In this document: positions 1 to 10,176 of the stretch, piece after piece | How positions within the stretch are numbered: the stretch's first letter is position 1 | Layout of the letters: every line of letters starts with the position of its first letter | Assembly: GCF_030067815.1 (NCBI RefSeq) | Contig: NZ_CP125968.1 | Span: 1,232,001-1,296,000, forward strand | Reading direction: 5' to 3' | Origin: Sporosarcina thermotolerans | GTDB lineage: Bacteria > Bacillota > Bacilli > Bacillales_A > Planococcaceae | DNA: 64,000 nucleotides | Notes under the pieces: model-generated | The model's database searches: none | Told to the model about the DNA's origin: nothing | What the model saw: the letters and a program-made list of their open reading frames with translations, nothing else | Program-made: the position numbers and the translations under genes

Positions 1-282
1 CTTGCACCAGTTGCAGGCGTCATGCTTGCACAGTATTTCGTTATCTCAAAAACGAACATCAACCTGAAGGAATTGTATTCAGGTGAAGGTAAATTCCCGC
101 GTACCAAAAATGGTTTTAATGTGAATGCGATAGTCACTACAGTTGTTGCCGGCGTCATTTGTCTAATTGGTAACTTCGTACCGTTTTTCAAACCGCTTTA
201 CGATATCTCCTGGTTTGCAGGATTCATCTCAGCGTTCGTTCTCTATTGCATCCTTGAGATGTATAGTCAAAAAAGAGGTTAA
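1..282 (+). CDS. pucI: NCS1 family allantoin permease, C-terminal part
   Basis: Only the last 93 residues are in the window; the open frame runs in from base 1. The visible part has the motif LAPVAGVMLAQYF at its N-terminal edge, a short cytoplasmic segment with an N-x-x-AI pattern, and two hydrophobic helices (roughly residues 40-60 and 65-85 of the fragment), the usual end of NCS1 (nucleobase:cation symporter-1) carriers. The NCS1 identification comes from sequence pattern. Allantoin as substrate is inferred from the allantoinase gene 124 bases downstream in the same direction, which is the arrangement of pucI and pucH-type genes. A ureide or hydantoin carrier of the same family cannot be excluded. 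Confidence 0.75.
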   Translation, partial: LAPVAGVMLAQYFVISKTNINLKELYSGEGKFPRTKNGFNVNAIVTTVVAGVICLIGNFVPFFKPLYDISWFAGFISAFVLYCILEMYSQKRG

Positions 283-326
283 ACTTGAACGAAGTGGGGA
301 ATTTCAGAAAGAACATAGCTAAACCT

Positions 327-361
327 TTGAACTTGTGTTGTATTTTGTCTATATAGACAAA
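327..361 (+). promoter_or_regulatory. Sigma-A-type promoter of allantoinase with overlapping 18-bp palindromic operator
   Basis: TTGAAC (327-332) and TATATA (350-355) are separated by 17 bases, a good sigma-A promoter. A perfect 18-bp palindrome, TTTGTCTATATAGACAAA (344-361), covers the -10 box. Binding there would block the promoter, so it is a likely repressor or regulator site for the allantoinase gene. The regulator is unknown; the nearby PucR-type proteins are obvious candidates, but the site does not look like the described B. subtilis PucR box. Confidence 0.6.
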
Positions 362-405
362 TTTTTATAAAATTACTTTCATAATTCTGAAAAGAGGTAA
401 TCACA

Positions 406-1760
406 ATGACATTCGATTTGGTAATTAAAGGCGGAAACGTAGTTTTACGTGATGGAGTTTATAAAGTTGATATTGGGATCAGAGATGAAAAAATCACATG
501 TATCGCAGAAACAATCACCGAAGACGCAAAAGAAGTAATTGACGCAACTGGTCAATACGTCATGCCAGGAATGATCGACACACATGTTCATATCAGTGAA
601 CCAGGACGTACAGAATGGGAAGGTTTCGAAACAGGCTCCAAATCATTAGCGGCAGGTGGAACAACAAGCTATGTTGAAATGCCATTGAACGCCCTACCAG
701 CAACGACTAATAAAGCAGCGTTGGATCTTAAACTAGAAGCGGCTATTGATCAGAACTATGTAGATTACGCATTTTACGGCGGTCTTGTACCCGGAAACGT
801 TGACAAGTTAAAAGAAATGGCTGATGGTGGCGTTCTTGCTTTCAAATGCTTCTTATCAGATATTACAAGTGATATTCCTGACGATTTTATCAACGTGGAT
901 GACTTCACATTATACAAAGGCATGCAAAAGTTAGCTGAGTTGGATCAAATTCTATGTATTCATGCAGAAAATGGAGCTGTACCTTCGGGATTGGCTAAGG
1001 AATTTGCAAGAGAAGGCAAAAATTCCGGAGTAGAATACGCAGAATCACGTCCAATCTTCACAGAAGTGGAAGCTGTACAACGTGCAATCCTTTTCGCTAA
1101 AGAGACTGGTTGTAAATTGCATCTTGTTCATATCAGTACTTCAGAGGCAATTCAGACAATCATACAAGCGAAAAGAGAAGGTGTAGATGTAACTGTTGAA
1201 TCATGCCCTCACTACTTTGCTTTTACAGCTGAACAAGTGGATGAAATTGGTCCGAAGGCAAAATGCCAACCACCGATCAGAAAAGCAGAAGACCAAGCGA
1301 GATTATGGGATGAGCTTTTAGCTGGCAATATTGACTGGCTAACATCCGACCACTCCCCATGTACTGAAGACTTAAAACAAGGTACACTTTGGGAAGCTTG
1401 GGCGGAATTAGTGGAGCACAAAACAATGTAGACCTAATGTTTGACCTATCTGTTAAACAACGTGGCCTACCAGTTCATAAATTTGTTGAATTGATCGCAA
1501 CGCATCCAGCTGAGCGCTTCAATATTCCACAAAAAGGTGAACTTGCTGTATCAAAGGATGCCGATATTATCTTAGTGGATCCGAATCAGTCATACACTGT
1601 GAAAAGGGAAGACCTCTACTATAAAAACAAACATAGTGCATATGAAGGTAGAAAAATCGACTGCCGTGTAACGAAAACCATTGTACGCGGACATGTTGTA
1701 TTCGATTTGGAAAAAGGTATCCAAGGAGAGCCAATCGGAAAATTGATTTCCTCGAAATAA
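406..1760 (+). CDS. pucH: Allantoinase (frameshifted in this sequence)
   Basis: Hydrolyses allantoin to allantoate, the first intracellular step of the pathway in this island. It is a cyclic amidohydrolase: the HxH metal motif is at residues 60-62 (DTHVHIS), the bridging carboxylated lysine is probably K147 (AFKCFL), further ligands are H186 (CIHAENG) and H242 (LVHIST), and the catalytic Asp is in TSDHSPC. ATG at 406 follows AAAGAGGTAATCACA. The frame breaks in the G run at 1400-1402: one missing G turns EAW-GGISG into a premature end at 1431, and the remaining 120 residues continue without flaw in the next frame to 1760. Restoring one G gives 451 residues, the normal family size. The gene is followed by a strong bidirectional terminator. 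Function is confident; the frameshift is probably a consensus error. Confidence 0.92.
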
Positions 1761-1766
1761 ATAAAA

Positions 1767-1802
1767 CAAAAATCCCCAATCCGATATGGTTGGGGATTTT
1801 TA
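1767..1802. terminator. Bidirectional rho-independent terminator
   Basis: The inverted repeat AAAAATCCCCAATC / GGTTGGGGATTTTT has a six-base loop and T/A tails on both sides. It lies between the convergent allantoinase and pucR-type genes. Confidence 0.85.
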
Positions 1803-3460
1803 TTAACTATTTTCAACTTCATCTTCTTTCAAGATTGAGCCTATGACAAGTGCTACGCGAATTCGTAAAGAGTCGGAAGGATCTCGAAGTGAGCAGTTAA
1901 GCAGCTCTTCTGTTTTCTCAATCCGATATTTCACGGTATTACGGTGAACGAATAATTTCCTCGACGTTTCCGAAAACTCACATTGGGAATCCAGGTAAAC
2001 CTGAATAGTTTTCACTAAATCCTGATCGTCCTTTGTTTTTGGATAAGCCAGTGATTTTAATGTGTTTTCGTAAAGTGCTTTTAAATCTTTCCGAGGTAAC
2101 GTATTCAATAATTCTTTTAAGTCCCTTGTTTTATAATGTTTGATAAAACCTTTTAAGTTCTGGTCGTATCCAGTCAATATCGCCTCTACAGCTTCATCAT
2201 AAGCTGTCGGCATATCTTTAAGGGGCTGTACAGAATGGCTGACACCGAAGGATAGTGTGAATTCACCTTTGAAATTTGCTTGAACATTTTCGATGAATTT
2301 CGTAATCGTATCAACTTCCTCTTCAGTGTATCTTGGAAATTGTAAAACCATGACGAAATACTTTCCTTTTGTGAATAAAGTTGCCTCTAAATTTGCATGA
2401 ATAAGTTCATCTTCAAGTTGGTCGTAAACGCTATTATGCAGTTCTCCGACCTTTTTTTCGTATAACTGCAAGGTTTCGTATATATCGCCATCTGCATCAA
2501 TCGTACAAATAACACAGACATTTTCCAAATCCTTTACCAATCCATAATAGTTTGCACGGCTTATAATTTCTTCATCAGATTGAATTTTCATTTCGATTAA
2601 ATCTGCAAAAAAAGTTATTTTTCAATAGCCTTGAATTTTCTTCGATCGCCTGTTCTTTTATTATTGTGAAAGAAATAACATTGCCCGCTTGTTCAATTGC
2701 CATTTGAGAAGAAGGGTATGGCAATGTGAGTGAATCAAAAATGACAAGCATGCTTGGATATTGGCGCTTCGTTTGAACCGGGAAAGTGGAAATGGATTGT
2801 TGTTCATGAGATGGAATCGAAAAAGTGGTTCCCTTCCCGTGCAGAGGATAAGTCCTCTTTTACCTTTTCGATAATTTCCATTTCAATTTTTTTCATTGAT
2901 TCTTTTAAGAAATGATGGCTTTGAGCGATCTTTTCGCCCCTATGATTCAATAGGAGAGCTGGGCGTGCCAAGGAATGACCCAGTCGTTCCAATAGTGCGG
3001 CTAAACTATAGCCTTTAATGAGCATATTAGAAAATTCTTTTTGAATATGAAGGGCATAATACAATTGTTCAGTTTCAGCGTCGTTTAAATAATTCAAGAT
3101 GTGGCGAGAGACATCACCCAAGGTGTGATTTGTCGGTAAATCAATTATTGGAAATGCCAAATCGTCAGCAAGTAATCTTACTTCCGCTGGCAATTCGTTG
3201 AAGAAACGGTTGATCTTGATCACAAGTCCAGAACAATTCAAGTCATGCATTTGTTGAATTAACTCACAGAATTTCTCTGGATCATCTTTAAACGCATAAC
3301 CAGTTGTAAGAAGAAGATGGTTATTAGACAAGAAGTTGATGACATCGGGTGTATCGGAGATATTAACGAATTGTACATTTCTCGTGAGCCCGCGATGACC
3401 TGCCAACACTATACCTTCTTTCATCCCTTCTAAAATTAATAAATCATTTATTGTTTTCAT
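1803..3460 (-). CDS. pucR: PucR family transcriptional regulator 1 (two frameshifts)
   Basis: Likely controls purine/allantoin catabolism genes. Domain order: N-terminal PucR (purine catabolism regulator-like) domain in about residues 1-125, a linker, a GGDEF-like central region, and a C-terminal helix-turn-helix with the typical SRKLFVHRNTVKYRIEK motif. Two one-base insertions split the frame. One is in a T run near 2817 (ends the first part at 2804), the other in a T7 run near 2609. Between them the protein continues in a third frame (for example IPSHEQQS and KEQAIEENSRLL). Corrected length is about 551 residues, close to B. subtilis PucR (531). ATG at 3460 is preceded by an AAAGAGGT-type site. 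It is divergent from the DUF2877 gene. Effector and targets cannot be read from sequence. Confidence 0.85.
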
Positions 3461-3658
3461 TTAGATACCTCTTTATAAAAAAGTTTTTCATAATGACAGA
3501 AATGAAAGTGTTGATATCATTTTACGTTAAAAGTGAACAAAAATCAAAGCATAAATTAGTCATGTTAAACAATGACATTAATTAAGAAAAGTTGTAGACT
3601 TGAATAGTTAGTGAAAAAATGTGGGAAGTCATAAAATGGATATTATCTTAATTCTGGG

Positions 3659-4627
3659 GTGAAAATATTGTATTATTCAATGGGTGAAAACACCGACCAT
3701 ACCGGACCATTTACATTGACTGCACTAGCAGCAAGTGGTGATATACATCAAATCCTGAATGAATGCCCAAAGGGACGTGTCCACAGTGTTTTTAACAGCA
3801 GTTTTAATTTGGCCTTTGGCGAACACCTTATCCATATCGGTGCACTTCCAAATGGATTATCACCATTCGGAATTGGTCTAAGCGAGGAAATTGCCCTGTT
3901 TCTTACAAAGCTTGCACATGCAAGCGAGGAAGTTTTTTGGGATGTTAGATCGCAGTCAATCATCTTTCCAAAAGGGCTTTGGCTTTCGCTCAATCAAGTG
4001 AATTGGGCGAATCATAAGGTGCAGCCGGTTGTATACCAGTTATCATATATAAAAACAAATGCTGCATTCGTTGCCGACAGGCTACTTCAAGACGATTGGC
4101 AAACGGGTCTCGGTGATAATGAAGAAGAAAAAAAGCAAATCATTCATTATCTATTAGATTCCTCAAACTCCCATGGGGATAGTATCATTTTCGGTAAACT
4201 ATCAAGTTTGATGAAACTTGTACGCAATGAGGAAGATATCGAAGCTGAAGAAGTATTCGATTACTGGATCGGCAGAGGTCTTGGGCTCACCCCGAGTGGA
4301 GATGATGTCATTACAGGAATTTGCGCAGTCCTTTCTGCTTTTGAGGGGATTGATCAAACGTTTATCGGAAAACTTAAATCCTATTTGGATGACCGTGGTC
4401 GAAAACGTACAACGGATATCGCTTTAGAGTATCTTCTATATGCAACTGACAATAAGTTTCATTCACATCTTCAAGGGATATGTTCTGTTTTGAACCAACC
4501 AATGGGATCTGAATTAATTGAGGCTCTTGATGAATTGAAGAAAATCGGACATACATCTGGCGCCGACACATTGTTAGGCGTTTTAGTAGGTATTACCTCA
4601 GTTGTTATTCACAAAAAAGAAAGGTGA
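3659..4627 (+). CDS. allH: DUF2877 protein, AllH/YlbF-type subunit of oxamate carbamoyltransferase
   Basis: 322 residues from a GTG at 3659. A TTG at 3668, seven bases after GGGGTG, is an equally good or better start. The DUF2877 signature GLTPSGDD is at about residues 209-216 in GRGLGLTPSGDDVITG. In E. coli the DUF2877 protein YlbF, together with FdrA and YlbE, has been assigned as the oxamate carbamoyltransferase AllFGH, which converts oxalurate and phosphate to oxamate and carbamoyl phosphate. Here AllF and AllG are encoded at 13.2-16.4 kb, so this subunit is separated from its partners and is instead joined to a nucleobase permease gene with a GTGA stop/start overlap. Family membership is confident; participation in the complex is inferred from the shared island. 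Confidence 0.8.
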   Translation: MKILYYSMGENTDHTGPFTLTALAASGDIHQILNECPKGRVHSVFNSSFNLAFGEHLIHIGALPNGLSPFGIGLSEEIALFLTKLAHASEEVFWDVRSQSIIFPKGLWLSLNQVNWANHKVQPVVYQLSYIKTNAAFVADRLLQDDWQTGLGDNEEEKKQIIHYLLDSSNSHGDSIIFGKLSSLMKLVRNEEDIEAEEVFDYWIGRGLGLTPSGDDVITGICAVLSAFEGIDQTFIGKLKSYLDDRGRKRTTDIALEYLLYATDNKFHSHLQGICSVLNQPMGSELIEALDELKKIGHTSGADTLLGVLVGITSVVIHKKER

Positions 4628-5969
4628 TTGTTATCAAAGAGTTAGCTAAATCAAGTAACTGGATTTCGGGCTTACAATGGCTCTTTTTTATTTTTACAAA
4701 TATAGTTGTTATCCCGATAACTGTCGGTGCTGCTTTTGAACTTTCGCAAGAGACAATTGTTAATATGCTGCAGTTGTCATTTGTCGTAACAGGTCTTGCG
4801 TGTATCATTCAAGCCTATTTTGGACATAAACGTGCCATTATGGAAGGTCAATCCGGACTTTGGTGGGGCGTCATTTTAACACTTGTAACAACAGCTGCGG
4901 CTCAAGGTATGCCTTTGTCTATACTTGGAGGCAGTTTAACGGTTGGAATAATCATTGTTGCGATTCTGACCTTTTTGATTGGCGTAACTGGGGTTGGACC
5001 ACTTATCGCTAAATTATTTACACCAGCAGTAATGGGTGTATTTATGTTTTTATTCGGATGTCAATTAATCGGTATCTTTTTAAAGGAATGCTTGGTATCC
5101 CGTTCGGAAACCAATCCGGAGGTGCACATATCGATGTACCAGTTTCTTTACTTTCGATTGTGATTGCAACGTTGGTCATCGTGATTAGTGTGAAGGCCCC
5201 GACAAGCATCCGTCGATATGGGTTACTCATTGGAATTATCGTTGGATGGGTTATTTTCGCGCTTATCTTCAGGCCGGAAAGTGCCATCAGCGAAGCGACA
5301 TCGTTTAAACTTGAATTATTCCCGTTAGGAAAGCCTGCATGGGATATGGGAATTATCATTACAACTGTCATAGCTGGTTTATTAAACGCGGCAAATACAT
5401 TTGGTGCGTTAAAAGGTACGGAAAGTATGTATAAGGTGGAAACGACTAAATCCGAGTATAGAGCGTCGTTCACAATTACAGGTGTTTTCACTCTGATTGC
5501 AGGTATTTTTGGTCTTGTACCAAATTCACCTTACGTGTCATCGATTGGTTTCTTAAGTCAGACAGGAATTATAAATAGAATTCCGTTTGTTCTTGGTGGT
5601 CTTATGTTCCTTGTAATGGGACTTATCCCACCAATCGGCCACTTTTTCTCTCAACTTCCATTAAGCGTCGGTAGTGCAGCATTGTTTGTCTCCTATTTAC
5701 TGCTCTTAAATTCTTCTTTTAATTTCTTTAAAAATGTTGAATTTAATACAGTCAATGTGTATCGTTCGGCAATTCCGCTGTTTGTCGGGATTGTTATTAT
5801 GACGCTGCCTGCGACTTATTTCATCACGGTTCCAAGCATTATCCGTCCAGTACTAAGCAGCGGACTACTTGTGGGGATTATTCTTTCACTCCTATTGGAA
5901 AATCTTATCAAATGGGATAAATACGGTGTGGAAGATCAAGAAGAAATCGAGTTGTCCAATAAACAATAA
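4624..5969 (+). CDS. Xanthine/uracil (NCS2/NAT) family permease (frameshifted)
   Basis: A polytopic membrane carrier with about twelve hydrophobic segments, for uptake of a purine, pyrimidine or related ureide driven by a cation gradient. It starts at GTG 4624, overlapping the DUF2877 stop, so the two are translationally coupled. The frame breaks at about 5079-5090 in TTTTTAAAGG. The first part reads FGCQLIGIFLK, and GMLGIPFGNQSGG continues in the next frame; one missing base explains it. Restored length is about 448 residues, normal for NCS2. E. coli keeps a related carrier (YbbY) within its allantoin cluster, so the context fits a purine or allantoin-pathway substrate, but the substrate is not defined by sequence. 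A terminator follows. Confidence 0.82.
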
Positions 5970-6012
5970 AAAAAGATGGGGATAATGTAAAATTTTCCTC
6001 CATCTATTTTTG
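5969..6012. terminator. Rho-independent terminator
   Basis: Stem AAAAGATGGGGA / TTCCTCCATCTATTTTT lies between the convergent permease and hydrolase genes, with T runs for both directions. Confidence 0.7.
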
Positions 6013-6021
6013 TATTTTGGC

Positions 6022-6894
6022 TTACTTTAAATGATCGTTTAAGAAGGTAAGTACTTCATTGAAAGCATTTTGCACAACGGGAAGTTCCCAGTCATTATCG
6101 AATTGGTGCTTGCCTTCAGGAATGGTAATCAGTTTTCCTTCGATTCCATTTTCCTGTAAACTTTCTGCAAAGAGGACGGCTTGTTCGTAAGGGACATCCT
6201 CATCATTTGTTCCGTGAAGGAGCAAGGTTGGTGGGTAATCAGCATGAATGTTGAAGAGTGGGGAGTACTTTTTGAGTTTGTCTTTTTCCAAAAACGGGAT
6301 AAGTCCACTTAACTCCTCAATCCAAACACCGTGCTGCCTGGCATGCATATAAATAGCGTATCGTTTTTCGATTGGGCCAACGGAAATGATGTCCTTAGAC
6401 AAAAGCATTTTTGCAAGTTCTCTTGGCACGTTTGTCATGCTTGTATAGTGCGGGCTTGGCTTCACCGCCCAATCCCCAGTAATATCCCCATACCCATAAA
6501 ACGAAACGATTGTTCTTGGTTTGTTTGTCAAAGTTCCGGACAGAAGGGCAAGGTATCCACCAGCAGAGCTACCGATAACGGCAATTCTTTCCGAGTCATA
6601 GTCAAACTGGTTTACGCCCTCGTTTTTGACCCAGAATAGGGCATCATCAATATCATCTTTGATATCAGGTAATTTAGATTCCGGGGCCAATCGATAATCA
6701 ATGGAAAAGATATTAAAACCGGCTTTATGAAAAAACTCTATCTGCGTTTGGTTAATATCTTCCCTGGAACCCCATATTAGACCGCCACCATGAATAAAGA
6801 CAATGAGCGGTCGTGATTTCTCACTAACAGCATAGAAATCACCTTTAAGTTCAAAATTCTGTCCTTGTTTATATACAATAGTTGTTTTCAACAC
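6022..6894 (-). CDS. Alpha/beta hydrolase, esterase/lipase (HSL-like) family
   Basis: 290 residues, no signal peptide, cytoplasmic. Oxyanion-hole motif HGGG at about residues 35-38 (VFIHGGGLIWG), nucleophile elbow GSSAGG at about 108-113, and a C-terminal His in EGKHQFD with an Asp in GTNDEDVP complete the catalytic triad. Relatives hydrolyse small esters or act as kynurenine-formamidase-like amidases. Its position between two PucR regulators suggests it acts on an ester or amide linked to the ureide pathway, but this is only context. It is divergent from the second PucR gene, with about 65 bases between them. ATG at 6894. Confidence 0.8.
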   Translation of the reverse strand: MLKTTIVYKQGQNFELKGDFYAVSEKSRPLIVFIHGGGLIWGSREDINQTQIEFFHKAGFNIFSIDYRLAPESKLPDIKDDIDDALFWVKNEGVNQFDYDSERIAVIGSSAGGYLALLSGTLTNKPRTIVSFYGYGDITGDWAVKPSPHYTSMTNVPRELAKMLLSKDIISVGPIEKRYAIYMHARQHGVWIEELSGLIPFLEKDKLKKYSPLFNIHADYPPTLLLHGTNDEDVPYEQAVLFAESLQENGIEGKLITIPEGKHQFDNDWELPVVQNAFNEVLTFLNDHLK

Positions 6895-6968
6895 GATGTC
6901 ACTCTTCTCTTTAATGGTATTAAATAAATCATATCAGTTTCATTTAAAGACGGAAAGGAATGCGTCAA

Positions 6969-8615
6969 ATGGAATTAAAGATCAAAGATCTACTGGCCAT
7001 GGAGCCAATGAAAAATGCGGAAATAATAGCAGGACAAGCTTTCAATGACAACGTAATCCAAGGCGTCACCATAATGGAAGGCCCCGACATAGCAGATTGG
7101 ATAAAAGGCGGTGAAGTAATCTTAACAAGTCTATACTCGATAAGAAACTTTACCGAAAATGAACTAAAAGAATTCATCGGGAAATTGGCAGCAAAAAGAG
7201 TAAGTGCTCTGATAATTAAAAAGTTTAACCCAGAGTTTATCGAACAATTACTTGCAATTGGCAAGAAATATAGAATGCCCATTATCGAGCTTCCAAACAG
7301 CGTTCCATTCGTCGATGTGATGTATCCCATCATGGGAGAGCTTTTCAATAATCAGGTAATAAAGCTCCAATACTATAAAGAGATTCACGATCGTTTTACA
7401 GCTCTATCGCTTGCGGGTGAAGGATTAGAAAAGATTATCTACACACTCGAAGAGTTGATTGGAAATCCTGTCGCATTATTTGATCGGAATTTTAACCCGA
7501 TTATTTCAACATATCCTAATCTCGAAAAGTTCCAAATGGTAGAGAAAGTTCACTTTTACGAACAGACCTCAGGGATTAAATATCCCCATTACCGGCAAAT
7601 CGTAAAATACCCTGAACAGAAAAACATAGGGCATCAAATTGTTGTTCCGATTGATACTCTTAACCATAACAAAATGTATCTCCTAATCGGGGAAAATAAT
7701 AACTCTTTAGGTGAACTTGATTTAATCGCTGTGGAAAATGCAGTAACCTCCTTATCTCTTGAATTAATGAAACAATTTGCAGTAGCAGAGGTTGAAAAGA
7801 AATATAAGAACGATTTGATTGAGGAATTGATAAGTGGAAGATTCCAATCGATGGAAGCTGTCTTTGAAAAAGCGAACGTTATCGGGTGGGATCTTACCGG
7901 TGCGTTTACGACAGTCCTGTTTAAGATAAATCGTAGTGAAGATGGCGTTATTAAACAGAAAAGCGGACTCTCCGACAGAAACCATTTTGTTGTGAGCGAA
8001 GCAATCCATCATTACTTGCCGAATGGCATTATATCAACTAAAAGCAACCTATTTATCATTCTCTGGAAAGTAGAGAAAATAAGCAAGAATGATAAGTCAG
8101 TAATAAATGAAATAAAGAAAATCGCACTATCCATCCAAACGTTAATAAAACGTCAAATTAAAGATATCGATGTTCAAGTTGGGATTGGAAATGCGATTGA
8201 CGATATTTCAGGAATCCGAAAAAGTTACAGAGAAGCTCACGATGCATTGGATTTAGGTGCAACATTGAATGGATTAGCCTCGATAACGACATTTTCCGAA
8301 TTAGGCATTTTTAGGCTGCTGCGGAATATTGAAGATGCATCTGCCTTAAAACAGTTTATTCCCCAGTCTCTTGGGGAATTACTAGGATATCAACAGGCGA
8401 ATCATGCAGACTTACTGAATACATTGAAAATATTTTTAGAATGCAATCAAAACGCTGCGCAAACAGCCAAACAGCTATTTGTCCATTATAAGACTGTTGT
8501 ATACCGTTTAGAGAGGATTAAAGAAATAACAGGCATGGATTTTGACGATTCTGAAGAAATGTTATCTGTAAGGGTTGGTCTTAAAATTCATGAATTGATA
8601 CAACGTAAGAACTGA
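6969..8615 (+). CDS. PucR family transcriptional regulator 2
   Basis: Intact, about 548 residues. The ATG at 6960 lies only one base after GGAAAGG, whereas the in-frame ATG at 6969 has correct spacing, so 6969 is chosen. N-terminal PucR domain in about residues 1-125 (EVILTSLYS, then PIIELPNSVPF), a central GGDEF-like region, and a C-terminal helix-turn-helix (AKQLFVHYKTVVYRLERI). It is a diverged paralogue of the regulator at 1803-3460, and the pair brackets the DUF2877/permease/hydrolase genes. It lies upstream of and parallel to the main allantoate operon, so it is a candidate activator of that operon; this is inferred. Confidence 0.88.
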   Translation: MELKIKDLLAMEPMKNAEIIAGQAFNDNVIQGVTIMEGPDIADWIKGGEVILTSLYSIRNFTENELKEFIGKLAAKRVSALIIKKFNPEFIEQLLAIGKKYRMPIIELPNSVPFVDVMYPIMGELFNNQVIKLQYYKEIHDRFTALSLAGEGLEKIIYTLEELIGNPVALFDRNFNPIISTYPNLEKFQMVEKVHFYEQTSGIKYPHYRQIVKYPEQKNIGHQIVVPIDTLNHNKMYLLIGENNNSLGELDLIAVENAVTSLSLELMKQFAVAEVEKKYKNDLIEELISGRFQSMEAVFEKANVIGWDLTGAFTTVLFKINRSEDGVIKQKSGLSDRNHFVVSEAIHHYLPNGIISTKSNLFIILWKVEKISKNDKSVINEIKKIALSIQTLIKRQIKDIDVQVGIGNAIDDISGIRKSYREAHDALDLGATLNGLASITTFSELGIFRLLRNIEDASALKQFIPQSLGELLGYQQANHADLLNTLKIFLECNQNAAQTAKQLFVHYKTVVYRLERIKEITGMDFDDSEEMLSVRVGLKIHELIQRKN

Positions 8616-8641
8616 GAATATAGACTTTTCGAACTAAAGTG

Positions 8642-8666
8642 TTTTTTATCCTTATAGGATAAAAAA
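8642..8666. repeat. Perfect 11-bp inverted repeat downstream of pucR2
   Basis: TTTTTTATCCT-TAT-AGGATAAAAAA is a perfect dyad 27 bases after the stop of the second PucR gene. It lacks a T tail after the stem on the plus strand, so it is not a standard terminator. A partial copy (TTTATCCTCTTAT) follows at about 8677-8689. Function unknown; a protein-binding site in the leader of the allantoate operon is possible. Confidence 0.45.
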
Positions 8667-8760
8667 AACTAAAATCTTTATCCTCTTATGCCAAAGACTA
8701 TTTCGGTTGTAATGACTACAATTAATAGTGGAGCTAATAGTCCATCCGTGAACGAAGATT

Positions 8761-8787
8761 AATTCGTGCATACTATCTGCATGAATT
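8761..8787. promoter_or_regulatory. Imperfect dyad in the leader of the allantoate operon
   Basis: AATTCGTGCA-TACTATC-TGCATGAATT is a 9/10 inverted repeat 69 bases before the allantoate amidohydrolase start. It could be an operator. A second short dyad, TTGTAATGACTACAA, lies near 8707-8721. No convincing -35/-10 pair was fixed in this 240-base gap. Confidence 0.35.
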
Positions 8788-8855
8788 ACAAACAATATTG
8801 AGCGTTATCTAATAATGCATTGAAAAAACATAGCGGAAAAGGGTGGTGAAATAGA

Positions 8856-10118
8856 TTGAACGAAACACCGAAAGATATTATACAAAAACTGGATGTTTTA
8901 GCTGAAGAAACTGATAGTAAGCTTAAATGGCTATCAGGATTCGGTAAAGATTCGGAAGGTGGAGTTACTCGTTTACTCTATACAAAAGAATGGGTGGAAG
9001 GTCAGAACGCCTTAAAGGAATGGATGGAAAGCGAAGGCCTTGAAGCTCGATTTGATGAAGTCGGAAACTTATACGGAACATTAAAAGGTAAAAATACAGA
9101 AGAAACGATCTTGACCGGTTCCCATGTTGACACAGTGAAAAACGGTGGCCGTTTTGATGGTGCATATGGTGTTGTTGCCGGAATCATCGCATTGAAATAT
9201 TTGAAAAAACATTTTGGTGAACCAGTAAGAAACATCGAAGTTGTTTCGATGGCAGAAGAAGAAGGAAGTCGTTTCCCTTATTCTTTCTGGGGTTCTAAAA
9301 ATATAGTAGGAATCGCAAAACGTGAAGATGTTGAAATAATTAAAGATTTCAACGGCGTTCCGTTTGTCGAAGCGATGAGAAATGCAGGCTTTGACTTCAG
9401 AGACGAATCCAAAGGATCTCGCAAAGACTTGAAAGCTTTCGTAGAAGTCCATGTGGAACAGGGAAGCGTCCTTGAAACCGAAAAAATTGACATTGGTGTA
9501 GTGAACAATATTGTCGGTCAAAGAAGATATACGATCGAATTGACAGGCGAAGCAAACCATGCCGGCACGACGCCGATGGGTTACCGTAAAGACGCAATGT
9601 TTGCAGCGAGCCATATGATTCACGAAATTATTTCTATGGCTATTGAGATTGGCGATCCACTCGTAACGACAGTCGGAAAAGTTGAAGCTGTTCCAAATAT
9701 CGTTAACGTAGTTCCAGGGAAGGCAATCTTTACAATCGACGTCCGCCATACGGATAAAGATGCGATTTTGTCCTTTACGGAAAAAATGACAGCAAGAATG
9801 CAGGAAATCTCAAAAGATCATGGTGTTGAGATGAACATCGATCTTTGGATGGACGAAGATCCAGTTCCAATGGATCAAAGAGTAGTTAATCTTATCGAGA
9901 AGCAATGTAAGGAAAATGGCTTTAATTATAAAGTGATGCATAGCGGAGCAGGACATGACTCACAGATTTATGCTCCTGTTGTCCCAACAGCAATGTTGTT
10001 TGTTCCAAGCTTGAAAGGAATCAGTCATAATCCAGCTGAATTTACTGAGCCTGCTGATTTGGCTGAGGGCGTCAAAGCGCTTATCGGTGCACTTTACGAA
10101 TTAGGCTATAAAGAATAA
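8856..10118 (+). CDS. allC: Allantoate amidohydrolase
   Basis: A metal-dependent M20/amidase-hydantoinase-carbamoylase family hydrolase that converts allantoate to (S)-ureidoglycine, CO2 and NH3. 420 residues. Metal-site residues visible: H90 (GSHVDTV), D101 in GGRFDGAYG, E135/E136 in MAEEEGSRF, H199 in EVHVEQG, and a C-terminal His in ISHNPAEF. Translation starts at TTG 8856, seven bases after GGGTGGTG. It is the first gene of the operon that continues with allE and two allD copies. Related N-carbamoyl-amino-acid hydrolases share the fold; the flanking allE/allD genes make allantoate the likely substrate. Confidence 0.9.
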   Translation: MNETPKDIIQKLDVLAEETDSKLKWLSGFGKDSEGGVTRLLYTKEWVEGQNALKEWMESEGLEARFDEVGNLYGTLKGKNTEETILTGSHVDTVKNGGRFDGAYGVVAGIIALKYLKKHFGEPVRNIEVVSMAEEEGSRFPYSFWGSKNIVGIAKREDVEIIKDFNGVPFVEAMRNAGFDFRDESKGSRKDLKAFVEVHVEQGSVLETEKIDIGVVNNIVGQRRYTIELTGEANHAGTTPMGYRKDAMFAASHMIHEIISMAIEIGDPLVTTVGKVEAVPNIVNVVPGKAIFTIDVRHTDKDAILSFTEKMTARMQEISKDHGVEMNIDLWMDEDPVPMDQRVVNLIEKQCKENGFNYKVMHSGAGHDSQIYAPVVPTAMLFVPSLKGISHNPAEFTEPADLAEGVKALIGALYELGYKE

Positions 10119-10176
10119 GGAATTGTAGGTTAGGCGCAAGCCGAATCATTATATAGAGACGAAGGAGAATGTGAAG

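Noticed and set aside
9081..9749. Long minus-strand open frame inside the allantoate amidohydrolase gene
   Set aside because: It is an antisense shadow of a clear enzyme gene, with unlikely amino-acid composition (many Cys/Phe/His).
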